Shown here piece by piece: positions 26,001 through 33,404 of a DNA stretch of 52,662 bases; positions within the stretch are counted from its first letter, which is position 1; every line of letters begins with the position of its first letter. The notes beneath the pieces were generated by a model. The model was not told the DNA's origin. It saw nothing but the letters and a program-made list of their open reading frames with translations, and searched no databases. The position numbers were made by a program, and so were the translations under genes. Source of the stretch: DASZTU01 sp035547675 (GTDB lineage: Bacteria; Pseudomonadota; Alphaproteobacteria; Rhizobiales; Devosiaceae); NCBI GenBank assembly GCA_035547675.1, contig DASZUI010000009.1, positions 1 to 52,662 of the forward strand, written 5' to 3'.

Positions 26001-26246
26001 GAGGCGGCGCGGCTCAGGATCCGGCCGATCGTGATGACCTCGCTCGCCTTCATGCTGGGCGTGCTGCCGCTGGCGGTGGCGAGCGGGGCGGGGTCAGGCG
26101 CCCAGCACGCCATCGGCATAACGGTGCTGGGCGGCATGATCTCGGCGACGATCCTGGGCATCTTCTTCGTGCCCACCTTCTTCGTCCTGATAAGGCGGCC
26201 GTGGCGGCTGCCGGGCCGCGCGCGGCCGGCCGACGGGGCTCAATAG
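23085..26246 (+). CDS. RND multidrug efflux permease (AcrB/MexB, HAE-1 type)
   Basis: A 1053-residue inner-membrane proton-driven pump. The N-terminus FFIRRPIFAVVLAIVTML is the HAE-1 signature. TM4 reads IGLLVDDAIVVVENV with the proton-relay pair Asp421-Asp422, and TM10 has GLAAKNAILMVEF with the essential Lys. Twelve membrane spans and two large periplasmic loops are visible. Length is normal for the family. It starts one base after the adaptor stop with GGGGAA ahead of it, so the two are one operon. Its last 7 bases overlap the end of the convergent small secreted-protein gene. Substrates are likely hydrophobic drugs, solvents or plant compounds; the outer membrane channel must be encoded elsewhere. 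Confidence 0.96.
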   Translation: MTDIAAGPAPAARRSLASFFIRRPIFAVVLAIVTMLAGVLGITSLSITQYPEIAPTTIRIGATYSGASADAVENSVTTVIEDGMTGLDGLLYMESTSSTGSASVTLTFSNEINPDTAQMQVQNKLALVERRLPDVVQTSGLNVSRSSSSILMIGNIVSDDGRYTTDQLSDIMTNDIQPTIERVEGVGSIQAFGSGYAMRIWLDPLSLDKYQLTPADVVSAIQQRNVQVSVGTIGGSPTVKGQQLKAVVTAQSQLTSVDEFKAVILKSDPAGGTVRLGDVARVELGLQSYGSSSTYNGHPAAGFGVQLASGANAISTAAAVHAALDGLKGALPTGVSIAYSYETTPFVQQSIEKVIETLVEAIILVFIVLLVFLQNFRATLIPMIAIPVVLLGTFGILAALGYTINMLTMFAMVLAIGLLVDDAIVVVENVSRIMTEEGLPPREATEKSMSEITGALIGVALVLTAVFIPMAFFGGSVGVIYRQFSVTIVSAMALSVLVAIILTPALCATILKPPRQGRRNWFGWFNTGVKRATGGYVGAVGYVAVRPLRMLAVFVILGIAVYLLFANLPSSFVPEEDQGVLLTQIQLPDGANAARTEAVVKVVEDYYLQQEKAAVASVFTTVGFGFGGSGENNAMAFVRLKDFADRPGASLSAQAIAARAGAYFRRIRDAQVFALAPPAIQGLGQSNGFQMYLLDTGNNGRDALNAASNQLAQAANGDRYVQSVRGNATTPQSQLKIVIDQEKAGALGVDLSAANALLSTVFGGTDVNDFLYNGNIRPVYVQGDAPYRMQPGDLDKWYARNGNGEMVPFSAFATSQWTKGAPTLARFNGVPGLQIQGAAAPGASSGDAMDQMERLVAQLPGGYSAAWAGLSYQERLSGSQATMLYAISLLVVFLCLAALYESWSIPLSVILAVPVGVFGALLAAKLLGQSNDVYFKVGLLTTIGLAAKNAILMVEFAKDLQAEGKPALEAILEAARLRIRPIVMTSLAFMLGVLPLAVASGAGSGAQHAIGITVLGGMISATILGIFFVPTFFVLIRRPWRLPGRARPADGAQ

Positions 26247-26578
26247 GCGGGCAGCCACTTCCAGCCGTTCCGGGTCGCGGTGAAGCGGCCATGGATCAGG
26301 TGCATGCCGCGCGGTCCGTCGCGGTTGACGGTGATGGTACAGCTGATCGAGGTGGCCGATTTGGTGACCGTGGTCGCCGAAACGATCGGCCCGTAGTTGA
26401 AGCGGTCGGGCGACAGGCGGTCGGTTCCCGTCAGCTTGCCATGTCCGAGATGCGCGGCGATGAACGCCTTGAAGGCGGGGCTGGCGCAGTCGGTATGGGT
26501 GAAATCTGGCGCCGCATGCGCTACGGAGGTCAGCAGCAGGCCCGCGCCGAGCGCGGCGAGCAGTTTTTGCGCAATCAT
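26240..26578 (-). CDS. Small secreted protein with one possible disulfide, function unknown
   Basis: A 112-residue protein with a clean signal peptide (MIAQKLLAALGAGLLLTSVAHA, cleaved before APDF). The mature part of about 90 residues has two cysteines (HTDCASPAF and SISCTITVN), so one disulfide is likely, and alternating polar and hydrophobic residues that suggest a small beta-rich domain (FNYGPIVSATTVTKSATSI). No family recognised. Its stop codon lies inside the end of the efflux pump gene, tail to tail with a 7-base overlap. The gene has its own upstream gap of 147 bases to the autotransporter gene, so it may be transcribed separately or from that gene. Confidence 0.75.
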   Translation of the reverse strand: MIAQKLLAALGAGLLLTSVAHAAPDFTHTDCASPAFKAFIAAHLGHGKLTGTDRLSPDRFNYGPIVSATTVTKSATSISCTITVNRDGPRGMHLIHGRFTATRNGWKWLPAY

Positions 26579-26725
26579 CCAGGTTTTTCCAAGAGCAAAG
26601 ATGCCGGAAGTGAAGGCAGAATCCGGCGCGGCGCCAGCCCCCGGAATGTCGCACCGGGCGCATGGCGCCGCAATTGGAACGGCCGTGGCAAACCTTGTAA
26701 CGGCGGTTGCCAGGAAAGGGGCGCC

Positions 26726-28744
26726 TCAGAAGCCGAGGCGCAGGCCGGCACCGATTTCGGCCGAGGCGGGAACGCCGTCGCCGGCCGTTCCCATGGCGAA
26801 GAGATCGACGGAGGTATTCCTGCTGATCCGGTAGCCGAGGCGGGCGCCCGCTTCCACCCATTTGCTCGCCGCGACGGCGGTCGAGAAGGTGCCGAAGCCG
26901 CTGCTGGTGAGCTGCAATCCGCTCTCTCCGCCGATGACGGCGCCGACCGCGCCGCGCAGCGTCAGGTCGACGGCAGGAGAGACGCTGTGCGTCCAGCTGG
27001 CGGCCGCCCTGGCGACCGTCCGGCTGTCCGTGCCGGCCGCGACGCTGGCGGGGAAGGGATTTGTGGCGGAGAGCGTTTCGGCATAGGCGTCGGTGCTCAA
27101 CCAGCGCTCGCCGAGTTCCGCGCTCAGCTCCACGCTGTCCATGGGGCCGGTCCTGTCGACGACGCCGACCCGGGCGAAGGCCGCCCCGGCAAGGCCGTTG
27201 GTCGTGCCGACGCCCGTCGCGGTGCCGGCGCCATTGGCATAGGTCCGGGTGAAGGTGAGGCCGGAAAGCGCACTGAGGCTGCCGCCCACCTGCACGAAGG
27301 GCCGCAATTGATCGGCCGGCGCGCCGAAGCTGTAGCGCAGCGCCGCGGCGCCGGTCAGCGCGCTATAATCGAGGCTGCCGGCGTCTTCCGAACCGCCGGC
27401 GAAACCGCCGGTCAGCGTCCAGTGGTCGTCGCCGCCGCGGCCGCGCACGCCGGCCATCGCCGAACCGGCGAGGGCGAAGGCGCTCAGCTCATTGCTCGAC
27501 GAAAGCGCGTCGAAATCGCCGGTAAGCAGGCCGGTATAGCTGTCCTGCTTGAGCGCAACGGCCTGCCGGTCGCGGCCGGTCTGGTCCGCCGAGTCCTGCT
27601 GTGCCGCCGCAGTGGTGAGGCCACCGATGCTGCCGCCGCCCGTATCGGCAGGATTGTCGTCATAGAGGACCAGGTATCCGGTGAGGTTGTCGTCGCTGGC
27701 AAGGAGGTAGCGGCCATCGGTGGACACGCCATTGGCAATCGACAGGTGAATGGTGCCCATATCCACACCGGCGTCTGCCAGCAGTGTGTTGAGATCGGCC
27801 ATCTGGCCGGCCGCGTAGCGGAAGGCGGTGCTGCCCCCTGAAGCGAGCATGGCGCTGCCGACCACGATCGAGCCGTCGCCGCTGACCGCCCACGGGCCGG
27901 CACTGTCGCCGCCGAGCGAGCCGAGATCGGTCTCGACCGAGTAGCCCGAACCGCTCCACATCACCGCATGGCCGGCATTCGGCCCATCGTAGGCAACGCC
28001 GACAATGGTCGAACCGTCGGCACTGATGGCGTGCGCTTCGGTTGCGGCAAAGCTGCCGAAGGGCAGCGCCGTCATCGTGCCGGAGCGCCAGTAGAAGGCG
28101 GTATCGTGCGCACCCGGCGTCGGCGGCGTCCAGTCAATGCCCACCACGGTGGACCCCGCCGCATCGATGCCGTTGCTGCTGGAGTAGTCGCCGGGCATCA
28201 GTCCGCCCAGGCTCGTTTCGGTCGCCCAGTTGGCGCCGCTCCATATGACGGCCTGAGAGGCGCCGCCCGTGGCCTGTTCGGTCCCCGCGATCACGCTGCC
28301 GTCGGCGCTGGTGGCGATGGGCTGCGCGAGGGCCACATGGGAAAAGAGGGTGGCCGGCAGAGTGGTGAAGGTGCCGCCGCGATCGGCCCAGGCCAGGGTG
28401 TCCCCGAACGACGTCAATATGCCCTCGCCGACAATCGTCCCGCCATCCTGGCTGACGCCGAGGGCCAGCCCCTCGATATAGGGGCTGCCGAGGTCGACCA
28501 CCGAACCGTCCGGTGACCATTTGGCGGGGACCACGCCGATGCTCGAGTCGGTCATGCTGCCGCCGACGATCGTGCTCCCGTCGCCGCTGATGGCGCTGGC
28601 ATATATCATCGGCGCCTGCTGCGACAGCGGCGTCAAGGGAGTGAGCGTTGCGTCCGCGGCTAGCGTCGGCGAGCCGGCGACGCAGCAGCCCGCGGTTCCT
28701 GCCAGCAGCGAGGCGAGCAGGGCCTTGTGACCAGTTCCGAACAT
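26726..28744 (-). CDS. Autotransporter with HAF-type repeat passenger and outer membrane beta-barrel
   Basis: A 672-residue outer membrane protein. A signal sequence (MFGTGHKALLASLLAGTAGC) is followed by about 340 residues of repeats of the form SADGSTIVG...AVMWSG, seen at least six times, a pattern of HAF/extracellular-repeat propeller proteins. From about residue 410 to the end lies an autotransporter barrel with alternating strands, ending LRLGF with a C-terminal Phe needed for BAM-mediated insertion. The passenger is probably displayed on the surface and may bind ligands or other cells; no protease triad is visible. ATG 28744 follows GGGGAAA. Neighbours give no hint of function. Confidence 0.88.
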   Translation of the reverse strand: MFGTGHKALLASLLAGTAGCCVAGSPTLAADATLTPLTPLSQQAPMIYASAISGDGSTIVGGSMTDSSIGVVPAKWSPDGSVVDLGSPYIEGLALGVSQDGGTIVGEGILTSFGDTLAWADRGGTFTTLPATLFSHVALAQPIATSADGSVIAGTEQATGGASQAVIWSGANWATETSLGGLMPGDYSSSNGIDAAGSTVVGIDWTPPTPGAHDTAFYWRSGTMTALPFGSFAATEAHAISADGSTIVGVAYDGPNAGHAVMWSGSGYSVETDLGSLGGDSAGPWAVSGDGSIVVGSAMLASGGSTAFRYAAGQMADLNTLLADAGVDMGTIHLSIANGVSTDGRYLLASDDNLTGYLVLYDDNPADTGGGSIGGLTTAAAQQDSADQTGRDRQAVALKQDSYTGLLTGDFDALSSSNELSAFALAGSAMAGVRGRGGDDHWTLTGGFAGGSEDAGSLDYSALTGAAALRYSFGAPADQLRPFVQVGGSLSALSGLTFTRTYANGAGTATGVGTTNGLAGAAFARVGVVDRTGPMDSVELSAELGERWLSTDAYAETLSATNPFPASVAAGTDSRTVARAAASWTHSVSPAVDLTLRGAVGAVIGGESGLQLTSSGFGTFSTAVAASKWVEAGARLGYRISRNTSVDLFAMGTAGDGVPASAEIGAGLRLGF

Positions 28745-28871
28745 GTTTTCCCCAGGCGAACCAAATCAGTGCGGGGCAGACTGCAGGCTCGGAACGGGCG
28801 GGTCGCCGCAGGGCGCGCAGTGGCGGGTGGCATGGAGCGAAGCGCGGCGCTGGCCCAGGTCTAGTGTGGCA

Positions 28872-29855
28872 TCAATGTGACGAATGGCGCGCGGCCGCCT
28901 CCCGGAATTCGGAGGCCGTCATGCCGAAGGCGCGCTTGAACGCCCGATAGAAGGTGGAAAGGCTCTCGAAGCCGCAGGCAAAGGCGATTTCGGTCACCCC
29001 TCGGGAGGGGTCCTGCAGCAGCAGGCGCCGGGCCATGTCGAGGCGCAGGCTCTGCAGCTTGCGCGAGAAGGTCATGCCGGTCTCCTCGAAATCGAGATGC
29101 AGCTGGCGGGTCGAGATGCCCAAACGGGCGGCGATGTCGGCAGGCGACAGAGCCGAATCGTGAAGCTTGGCGCCCATGAGGCGCAGCGCGTTGCCGACGC
29201 GGGCCTCGGAAATCGTGCGGCGCGCCTCGCTGGCGCGGCTGTCGATGGTTCCGTTGGAGACCCCGACCAATTGCACCAGCGTGTGCACGGAGACGTCCGC
29301 CTGGTCACCGCTGAGGAGCGGGAAATAGCGCAGCCACCCTTCGAGATAGGACTGCAGGAGCCCCGTATAGGGCGAATCCAGCGCCAGCGGCTCGACGCGG
29401 TTCCGGCGTCCCGGCGCAAGCAGGGGGCTCAGTTCGGCGGCGGGGACCACCGCTGCCTGGAAACAGAAATCCGTGCCCGCCGGCACTTCGGCCTTGAAGG
29501 ATATCCAGGTGGGCGTCATGACCAGCATGCCGGGCCGGGTGAAGAATTCACGCCCGCCGCCCACCTCGTAATGCGCCGTATTCTGGCGCTCCATGTAGAT
29601 CAGGTAGCTTTCGCCGGGCTGCGTCTCGGCCATGGCGCGGGTGCGTTCCACGCGGCCGCCGACGCAATGAAAGTCGAGAGCGGTGGCCGAGCCGTTGCTG
29701 GCGAAGACGGCATGTCCCAAGCTGGCGGCCGGGTCGTCCCGCCGATCCGGCTCGAGCTGGACGCGATAGACATAGCGCGCGAAATGATCGAGCAGGAATG
29801 GCAGCCGCTCGCGCGGCGCAAGCCCCTCGGTAGACACAGTCACGACCTCTGCCAA
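28872..29855 (-). CDS. AraC/XylS-family transcriptional regulator
   Basis: A 327-residue regulator. Residues about 1-215 form an AraC-binding-like (AraC_binding_2) cupin-like domain (LIYMERQNTAHYEVGGG and FFTRPGMLVMTPTW), and the last 100 residues carry two helix-turn-helix motifs: LSPADIAARLGISTRQLHLDF and VTEIAFACGFESLSTFYRAF, followed by FGMTASEFREAA. No ATG is available at the start; TTG 29855 follows GGGGGAC with good spacing, and GTG 29843 is an alternative. It lies upstream of, and divergent from, the SDR-flavodoxin operon, and behind the autotransporter gene on the same strand (127 bases apart), so either could be its target. Confidence 0.9.
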   Translation of the reverse strand: MAEVVTVSTEGLAPRERLPFLLDHFARYVYRVQLEPDRRDDPAASLGHAVFASNGSATALDFHCVGGRVERTRAMAETQPGESYLIYMERQNTAHYEVGGGREFFTRPGMLVMTPTWISFKAEVPAGTDFCFQAAVVPAAELSPLLAPGRRNRVEPLALDSPYTGLLQSYLEGWLRYFPLLSGDQADVSVHTLVQLVGVSNGTIDSRASEARRTISEARVGNALRLMGAKLHDSALSPADIAARLGISTRQLHLDFEETGMTFSRKLQSLRLDMARRLLLQDPSRGVTEIAFACGFESLSTFYRAFKRAFGMTASEFREAAARHSSH

Positions 29856-30020
29856 CCGTCACGTCCCCCTGTCCGTCCGGTCCGCGGGGCGCCCGCCAAG
29901 CCCCATTCGCCCGCTATGCCGGAAATCCAGCGCAAGAATTGTCGGTCGTCAACGTGGTGTCGTCGCGTCCGGTGCAACTGCAGGTCGCGCCGGGTGCAAT
30001 CCGGCCGACCGTAGGCGCCG

Positions 30021-30045
30021 GGAACCGAAGCCGGGCGGCGAAGTT
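30021..30045 (+). promoter_or_regulatory. Candidate EcfG promoter of the SDR-flavodoxin operon
   Basis: GGAAC (30021-30025), 16 bases, AGTT (30042-30045). It fits the general-stress pattern except for A at the first -10 position and lies 67 bases before ATG 30113. The same AGTT variant and nearly the same distance occur before the DUF4142 gene. The remaining part of 29856-30112 shows no gene. Confidence 0.5.
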
Positions 30046-30112
30046 CGCCAGAGAGCCCGGAATTCGTCGGCCGCGATGCCTATCGATGCCCGCGCGGAGC
30101 AGGAGAGGAGCG

Positions 30113-30985
30113 ATGGAAGACAGCAATCCCTTCAACTACCCCACGCCGCCTTTCGACACGCCGCATCAGGAGCCGCCCGGTCAAAGCGGCCGCATGAACC
30201 CGCAGCCCGATTACGGCGTGAAGAGCTATAAGGGCGCGCGGCGCCTCGAGGGCAAGAAGACGCTGATCACGGGCGCCGATTCCGGCATCGGCCGCGCGGT
30301 GGCGCTGGCCTTCGCGAGGGAAGGGGCGGATGTGGCGTTCGCCTATCTGAGCGAGGACGACGACGCCGCCGAGACGGAGCGGCTGATCAAGGATGCGGGC
30401 CGGCAGGCGCTCAAGGTGCGCACCGATGTGTCCAAGCCTGAGAATTGCCGCAAGCTCATCGAGCAGGTGGCCGGCGCCTTCGGCGGAATCGACGTGCTCG
30501 TCAACAATGCGGCGCACCAGATGAGCTTCCCCTCGATCGAGGACATTTCCGACGAGGAGTGGGAGCTGACTTTCGCCACCAATATTTCCTCGATGTTCTA
30601 TCTCACCAAGGCCGCGCTCAAGCACATGAAGCCGGGCGGCTCGATCATCAATACCGCCTCGGTCAATGCCGACAGCCCGAGCCCGCAATTGCTGGCCTAT
30701 GCCACCACCAAGGGCGCCATCCAGAACTTCACCGGCGGGCTGGCGCAGATCCTCGCCGAGCGCGGCATTCGCGCCAATGCCGTCGCCCCGGGGCCGGTCT
30801 GGACGCCGCTCATCCCCTCGACCATGCCGGAGGAGGCCGTGAAGAATTTCGGCAAGCAGGTGCCGATGGGCCGGCCGGCCCAGCCTGCCGAGCTCGCGCC
30901 GGTCTATGTGATGCTGGCGAGCGACGAGGCGAGCTATGTGTCGGGCGCGACCGTAGCGGTGACCGGCGGCAAGCCGTTCATCTAG
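30113..30985 (+). CDS. Short-chain dehydrogenase/reductase, general-stress (YhdF/GSP39) type
   Basis: A 290-residue SDR with a Pro-rich N-terminal tail of about 45 residues, as in the YhdF/YghA group. Cofactor motif TGADSGIG (53-60), NNAA (131-134), Asn157, catalytic Ser183, Tyr196 and Lys200 (YATTK) are all present, and the C-terminus GATVAVTGGKPFI is typical. The enzyme is an NAD(P)-dependent oxidoreductase, often acting on aldehydes, alcohols or glucose, and in related bacteria it belongs to the general stress regulon. ATG 30113 follows a strong AGGAGAGGAG; upstream in-frame starts are poor. A candidate EcfG promoter lies upstream and the flavodoxin-like gene follows 40 bases downstream. 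Confidence 0.92.
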   Translation: MEDSNPFNYPTPPFDTPHQEPPGQSGRMNPQPDYGVKSYKGARRLEGKKTLITGADSGIGRAVALAFAREGADVAFAYLSEDDDAAETERLIKDAGRQALKVRTDVSKPENCRKLIEQVAGAFGGIDVLVNNAAHQMSFPSIEDISDEEWELTFATNISSMFYLTKAALKHMKPGGSIINTASVNADSPSPQLLAYATTKGAIQNFTGGLAQILAERGIRANAVAPGPVWTPLIPSTMPEEAVKNFGKQVPMGRPAQPAELAPVYVMLASDEASYVSGATVAVTGGKPFI

Positions 30986-31025
30986 CCCCGCGCCCGCCGG
31001 GCCCGCCTTCCAACCCGAGACAATC

Positions 31026-32150
31026 ATGAGCGAATTCATCACCGGCGATGCCTTCGAGGACGGCATCGTGCCGCGCGAGGCGCCGTCGCCGCGCACCGGC
31101 ACGCCGCCCGTCAAGCTCTCGCGCGAGGAGTTCACGCGCCGCTTCCTGTCGCAGTTCATCGACCCGGCTTTCGACGGGCTCGGCGACGAGTTGCAGAGGG
31201 TCGCGGCTGCGGCGTGGGACGGCTATGCGGCCTCGCGCAAAAGCCCGCGCACCCACAAGGCCGGGGCAGGATTCGCCGACCCCGATTATGACCTCGCCGA
31301 CGACTGGCGCGCCGCCAAGGCGGCGGTCGATGCCGCGCAGGCGCGCCACGACGATCCGGGACTGCAGCCGCGCGTGCTGGTCATTTCGGGCGCGGCGCGC
31401 AACGAACATACCTGCCCGGGCGAGCTGTCGAAATCCGCGCGGCTGGCGCAGATGGGCCGGGAGGCGATCGAAAAGGCCGGCATTGCGGTCGACTTCCTTG
31501 ACCTGTCGCTGCTGTCGGCCGAATACGGACGGAACATCCACCCGTGCAAGACCTGCTTTTCCACGGCGGCGCCGCTCTGCCACTGGCCGTGCTCGTGCTA
31601 CCCCAATTATGCGCTGGGGCAGACGCAGGACTGGATGAACGACATCTATCCGCTCTGGGCGGCTGCGCATGGCGTGTTCATCGTCACGCCGGTCAACTGG
31701 TACCAGGTTTCCTCGCCGCTCAAACTCATGATGGACCGGCTGGTCTGCGCCGATGGCGGCAATCCCGATCCCAGCTCGACGCAGGGCAAGGAGCCGAAGC
31801 TCGCCAAGCAGATGGAGCTCGACGGCTGGAGCTATCCGCAACACCTCAAGGGGCGGCTGTTCGCGGTGATTTCCCACGGCGATGTCGAGGGCGCCGAAGG
31901 CGTGCGCCGGTCGGTCTCCGACTGGCTCGCCTTCATGGGGCTGGAGCCGGCGGGGAACATGGCCGAGCTCGACCGCTATATCGGCTATTGGGAGCCCTAT
32001 GCCACCAGCCACGAGGCGCTCGATGCCGACCTGCCGCTGCAGGGCGAAGTGCGCAACGCCGCCGCGACGCTTGCCGAGGCGGTGCTGGCGCAGCGCGCCG
32101 GCCGGCGATCGGAGGCCGGTGCCGAGCTGCATCGCCCGCGACGCAAATAG
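31026..32150 (+). CDS. Flavodoxin-like NAD(P)H-dependent FMN reductase with a Cys-rich loop
   Basis: A 374-residue protein with an N-terminal charged extension of about 110 residues and a flavodoxin-like domain: RVLVISGAARNEHTCPG (FMN phosphate loop region), PLWAAAHGVFIVTPVNWYQVSSPLK and LFAVISHGDVEG. Residues 174-191 hold five cysteines (C174, C177, C185, C189, C191) in HPCKTCFSTAAPLCHWPCSC, a spacing CX2CX7CX3CXC that may bind a metal or an Fe-S cluster or form disulfides. Proteins of this family reduce flavins or quinones. It is the second gene of the SDR operon, so both share the candidate stress promoter. I do not know the partner or substrate. Confidence 0.88.
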   Translation: MSEFITGDAFEDGIVPREAPSPRTGTPPVKLSREEFTRRFLSQFIDPAFDGLGDELQRVAAAAWDGYAASRKSPRTHKAGAGFADPDYDLADDWRAAKAAVDAAQARHDDPGLQPRVLVISGAARNEHTCPGELSKSARLAQMGREAIEKAGIAVDFLDLSLLSAEYGRNIHPCKTCFSTAAPLCHWPCSCYPNYALGQTQDWMNDIYPLWAAAHGVFIVTPVNWYQVSSPLKLMMDRLVCADGGNPDPSSTQGKEPKLAKQMELDGWSYPQHLKGRLFAVISHGDVEGAEGVRRSVSDWLAFMGLEPAGNMAELDRYIGYWEPYATSHEALDADLPLQGEVRNAAATLAEAVLAQRAGRRSEAGAELHRPRRK

Positions 32151-32197
32151 GCCGGGGGCGTTACAGCCACCGGCCAGAAATTCACGATCAATGCGCG

Positions 32198-33217
32198 TTA
32201 TTTGCCAGCGATCTTGTGGATCATCTGCTGGTGCTGCTGCAGGGTCGGCAGGGTCTTGGCAGCAAAATCCTTCAGCGGCCCGTTCGCACCGGATTGCGCA
32301 TAGGCCTGGAACAGGCTCACCGCGTCGTCATGCGCCTGCACCTGCATCTTGATATAGGCCTGGTCGAACTGCTGGCCGCTCAGGTTCTGCAGTTGCACGA
32401 CCTGCTGCTGCTGGTCGTTGTTCACGCCGGTCGGGATGGTGAGGTTCTGCGCCTTCGCAGCAGCCGTCAGGTCCTGGCCCGCCTTGGTATGATCGGCGAT
32501 CATCTTGTTGGCGAAGTCCGTTATGTCCTTGTTCTGCGTCTTCTGCAGGGCCTGCTGGCTCGTCTGAATCTCGAAGGTGTTGGCCGGCGCCGCATTATTG
32601 ACGAAGGTCTGCGGGTCGAGGGCGGTGGGGGTGGCCGGGGCCGCGCCGTTCTGGGGCGGGGTCTGGCCGTTGGCGCCCGGCGCGGCCACCGCGGCAGCAT
32701 TGCTCGCCGGGTATTTGAAGTCGGGAGCGCCCTTGAGCGCGTCGGCGGTGGTGTCGATCACGCCGCGGACGCTGCCGTCCTGCGCGACCTGCCAGCGGAC
32801 ATCGCCATAGCCCACGGCAACGCTCTTTTCGCCGAGCCCGAGCACGCCGCCTATGCCGATGACCACGGCCTTGACCGTGCCGCCGGCGTCGACTACCAGG
32901 TCACGGATCGTGCCGATCTGCTGCGCATTGGTGTCGGTATTGGAATTGGCCGGACCGCCATTGGCGCCGGTTGCGGTGCCGGCAGCTCCGGGCGTCGAGG
33001 TATTCCCGGGGGTGGTGGCGGACGGATTGGCCGGCGCGCCGGTATTGAGCGCGGTGCTCGAATAGATCGGGCTGCCGATCAGCTTGCTGGCCAGCGCGTC
33101 GCTTGCGGTCATCTGGTAACCGCTGGCCATCATGGCGCCGGCGTTCTGGCTTTGGCCATAGGCGATCCCGCCTGCGAGCAAGGCAAGCACCGTCGCCGCA
33201 AGAAGCTTGCGGATCAT
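32198..33217 (-). CDS. Exported protein with PRC-barrel-like and DUF4142 domains
   Basis: A 339-residue exported protein. A signal peptide (MIRKLLAATVLALLAGGIA, cut near AYG-QSQ) leads to a PRC-barrel-like segment (GTIRDLVVDAGGTVKAVVIG and LGEKSVAVGYGDVRW, about 100-150), a Gly/Pro/Asn-rich linker, and the DUF4142 helical bundle (from about 200, ending KDFAAKTLPTLQQHQQMIHKI). DUF4142 proteins are ferritin-like four-helix bundles often induced in general stress. ATG 33217 follows GAGAGGAAG; the ATG six codons earlier is possible. A candidate EcfG promoter is 67 bases upstream. It is convergent with the flavodoxin gene, 48 bases apart, and divergent from the DUF1345 gene. Confidence 0.9.
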   Translation of the reverse strand: MIRKLLAATVLALLAGGIAYGQSQNAGAMMASGYQMTASDALASKLIGSPIYSSTALNTGAPANPSATTPGNTSTPGAAGTATGANGGPANSNTDTNAQQIGTIRDLVVDAGGTVKAVVIGIGGVLGLGEKSVAVGYGDVRWQVAQDGSVRGVIDTTADALKGAPDFKYPASNAAAVAAPGANGQTPPQNGAAPATPTALDPQTFVNNAAPANTFEIQTSQQALQKTQNKDITDFANKMIADHTKAGQDLTAAAKAQNLTIPTGVNNDQQQQVVQLQNLSGQQFDQAYIKMQVQAHDDAVSLFQAYAQSGANGPLKDFAAKTLPTLQQHQQMIHKIAGK

Positions 33218-33283
33218 CTTCCTCTCCATGTCCAAGTTGCAGTTCGCAGGGGCGCGTCGGTTCGCCCCGTGGATGCAGCCAAA

Positions 33284-33308
33284 ACTTCAGCCAAGCCAAG
33301 GCGTTCCA
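33284..33308 (-). promoter_or_regulatory. Candidate EcfG promoter of the DUF4142 gene
   Basis: On the minus strand GGAAC (33308 to 33304), 16 bases, AGTT (33287 to 33284). The form is the same as that before the SDR gene and the distance to the start codon (66 bases) is nearly the same, which makes chance less likely. Confidence 0.55.
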
Positions 33309-33404
33309 TGCTACGGAGGCGGCCCGCTGCCCCGCTGCATCGTGCAACTGGTTCGGGTGTCCGCGAATTTCCCCTGCCGGGTGTGCAGAAGGGGGCGGTT
33401 CTTA

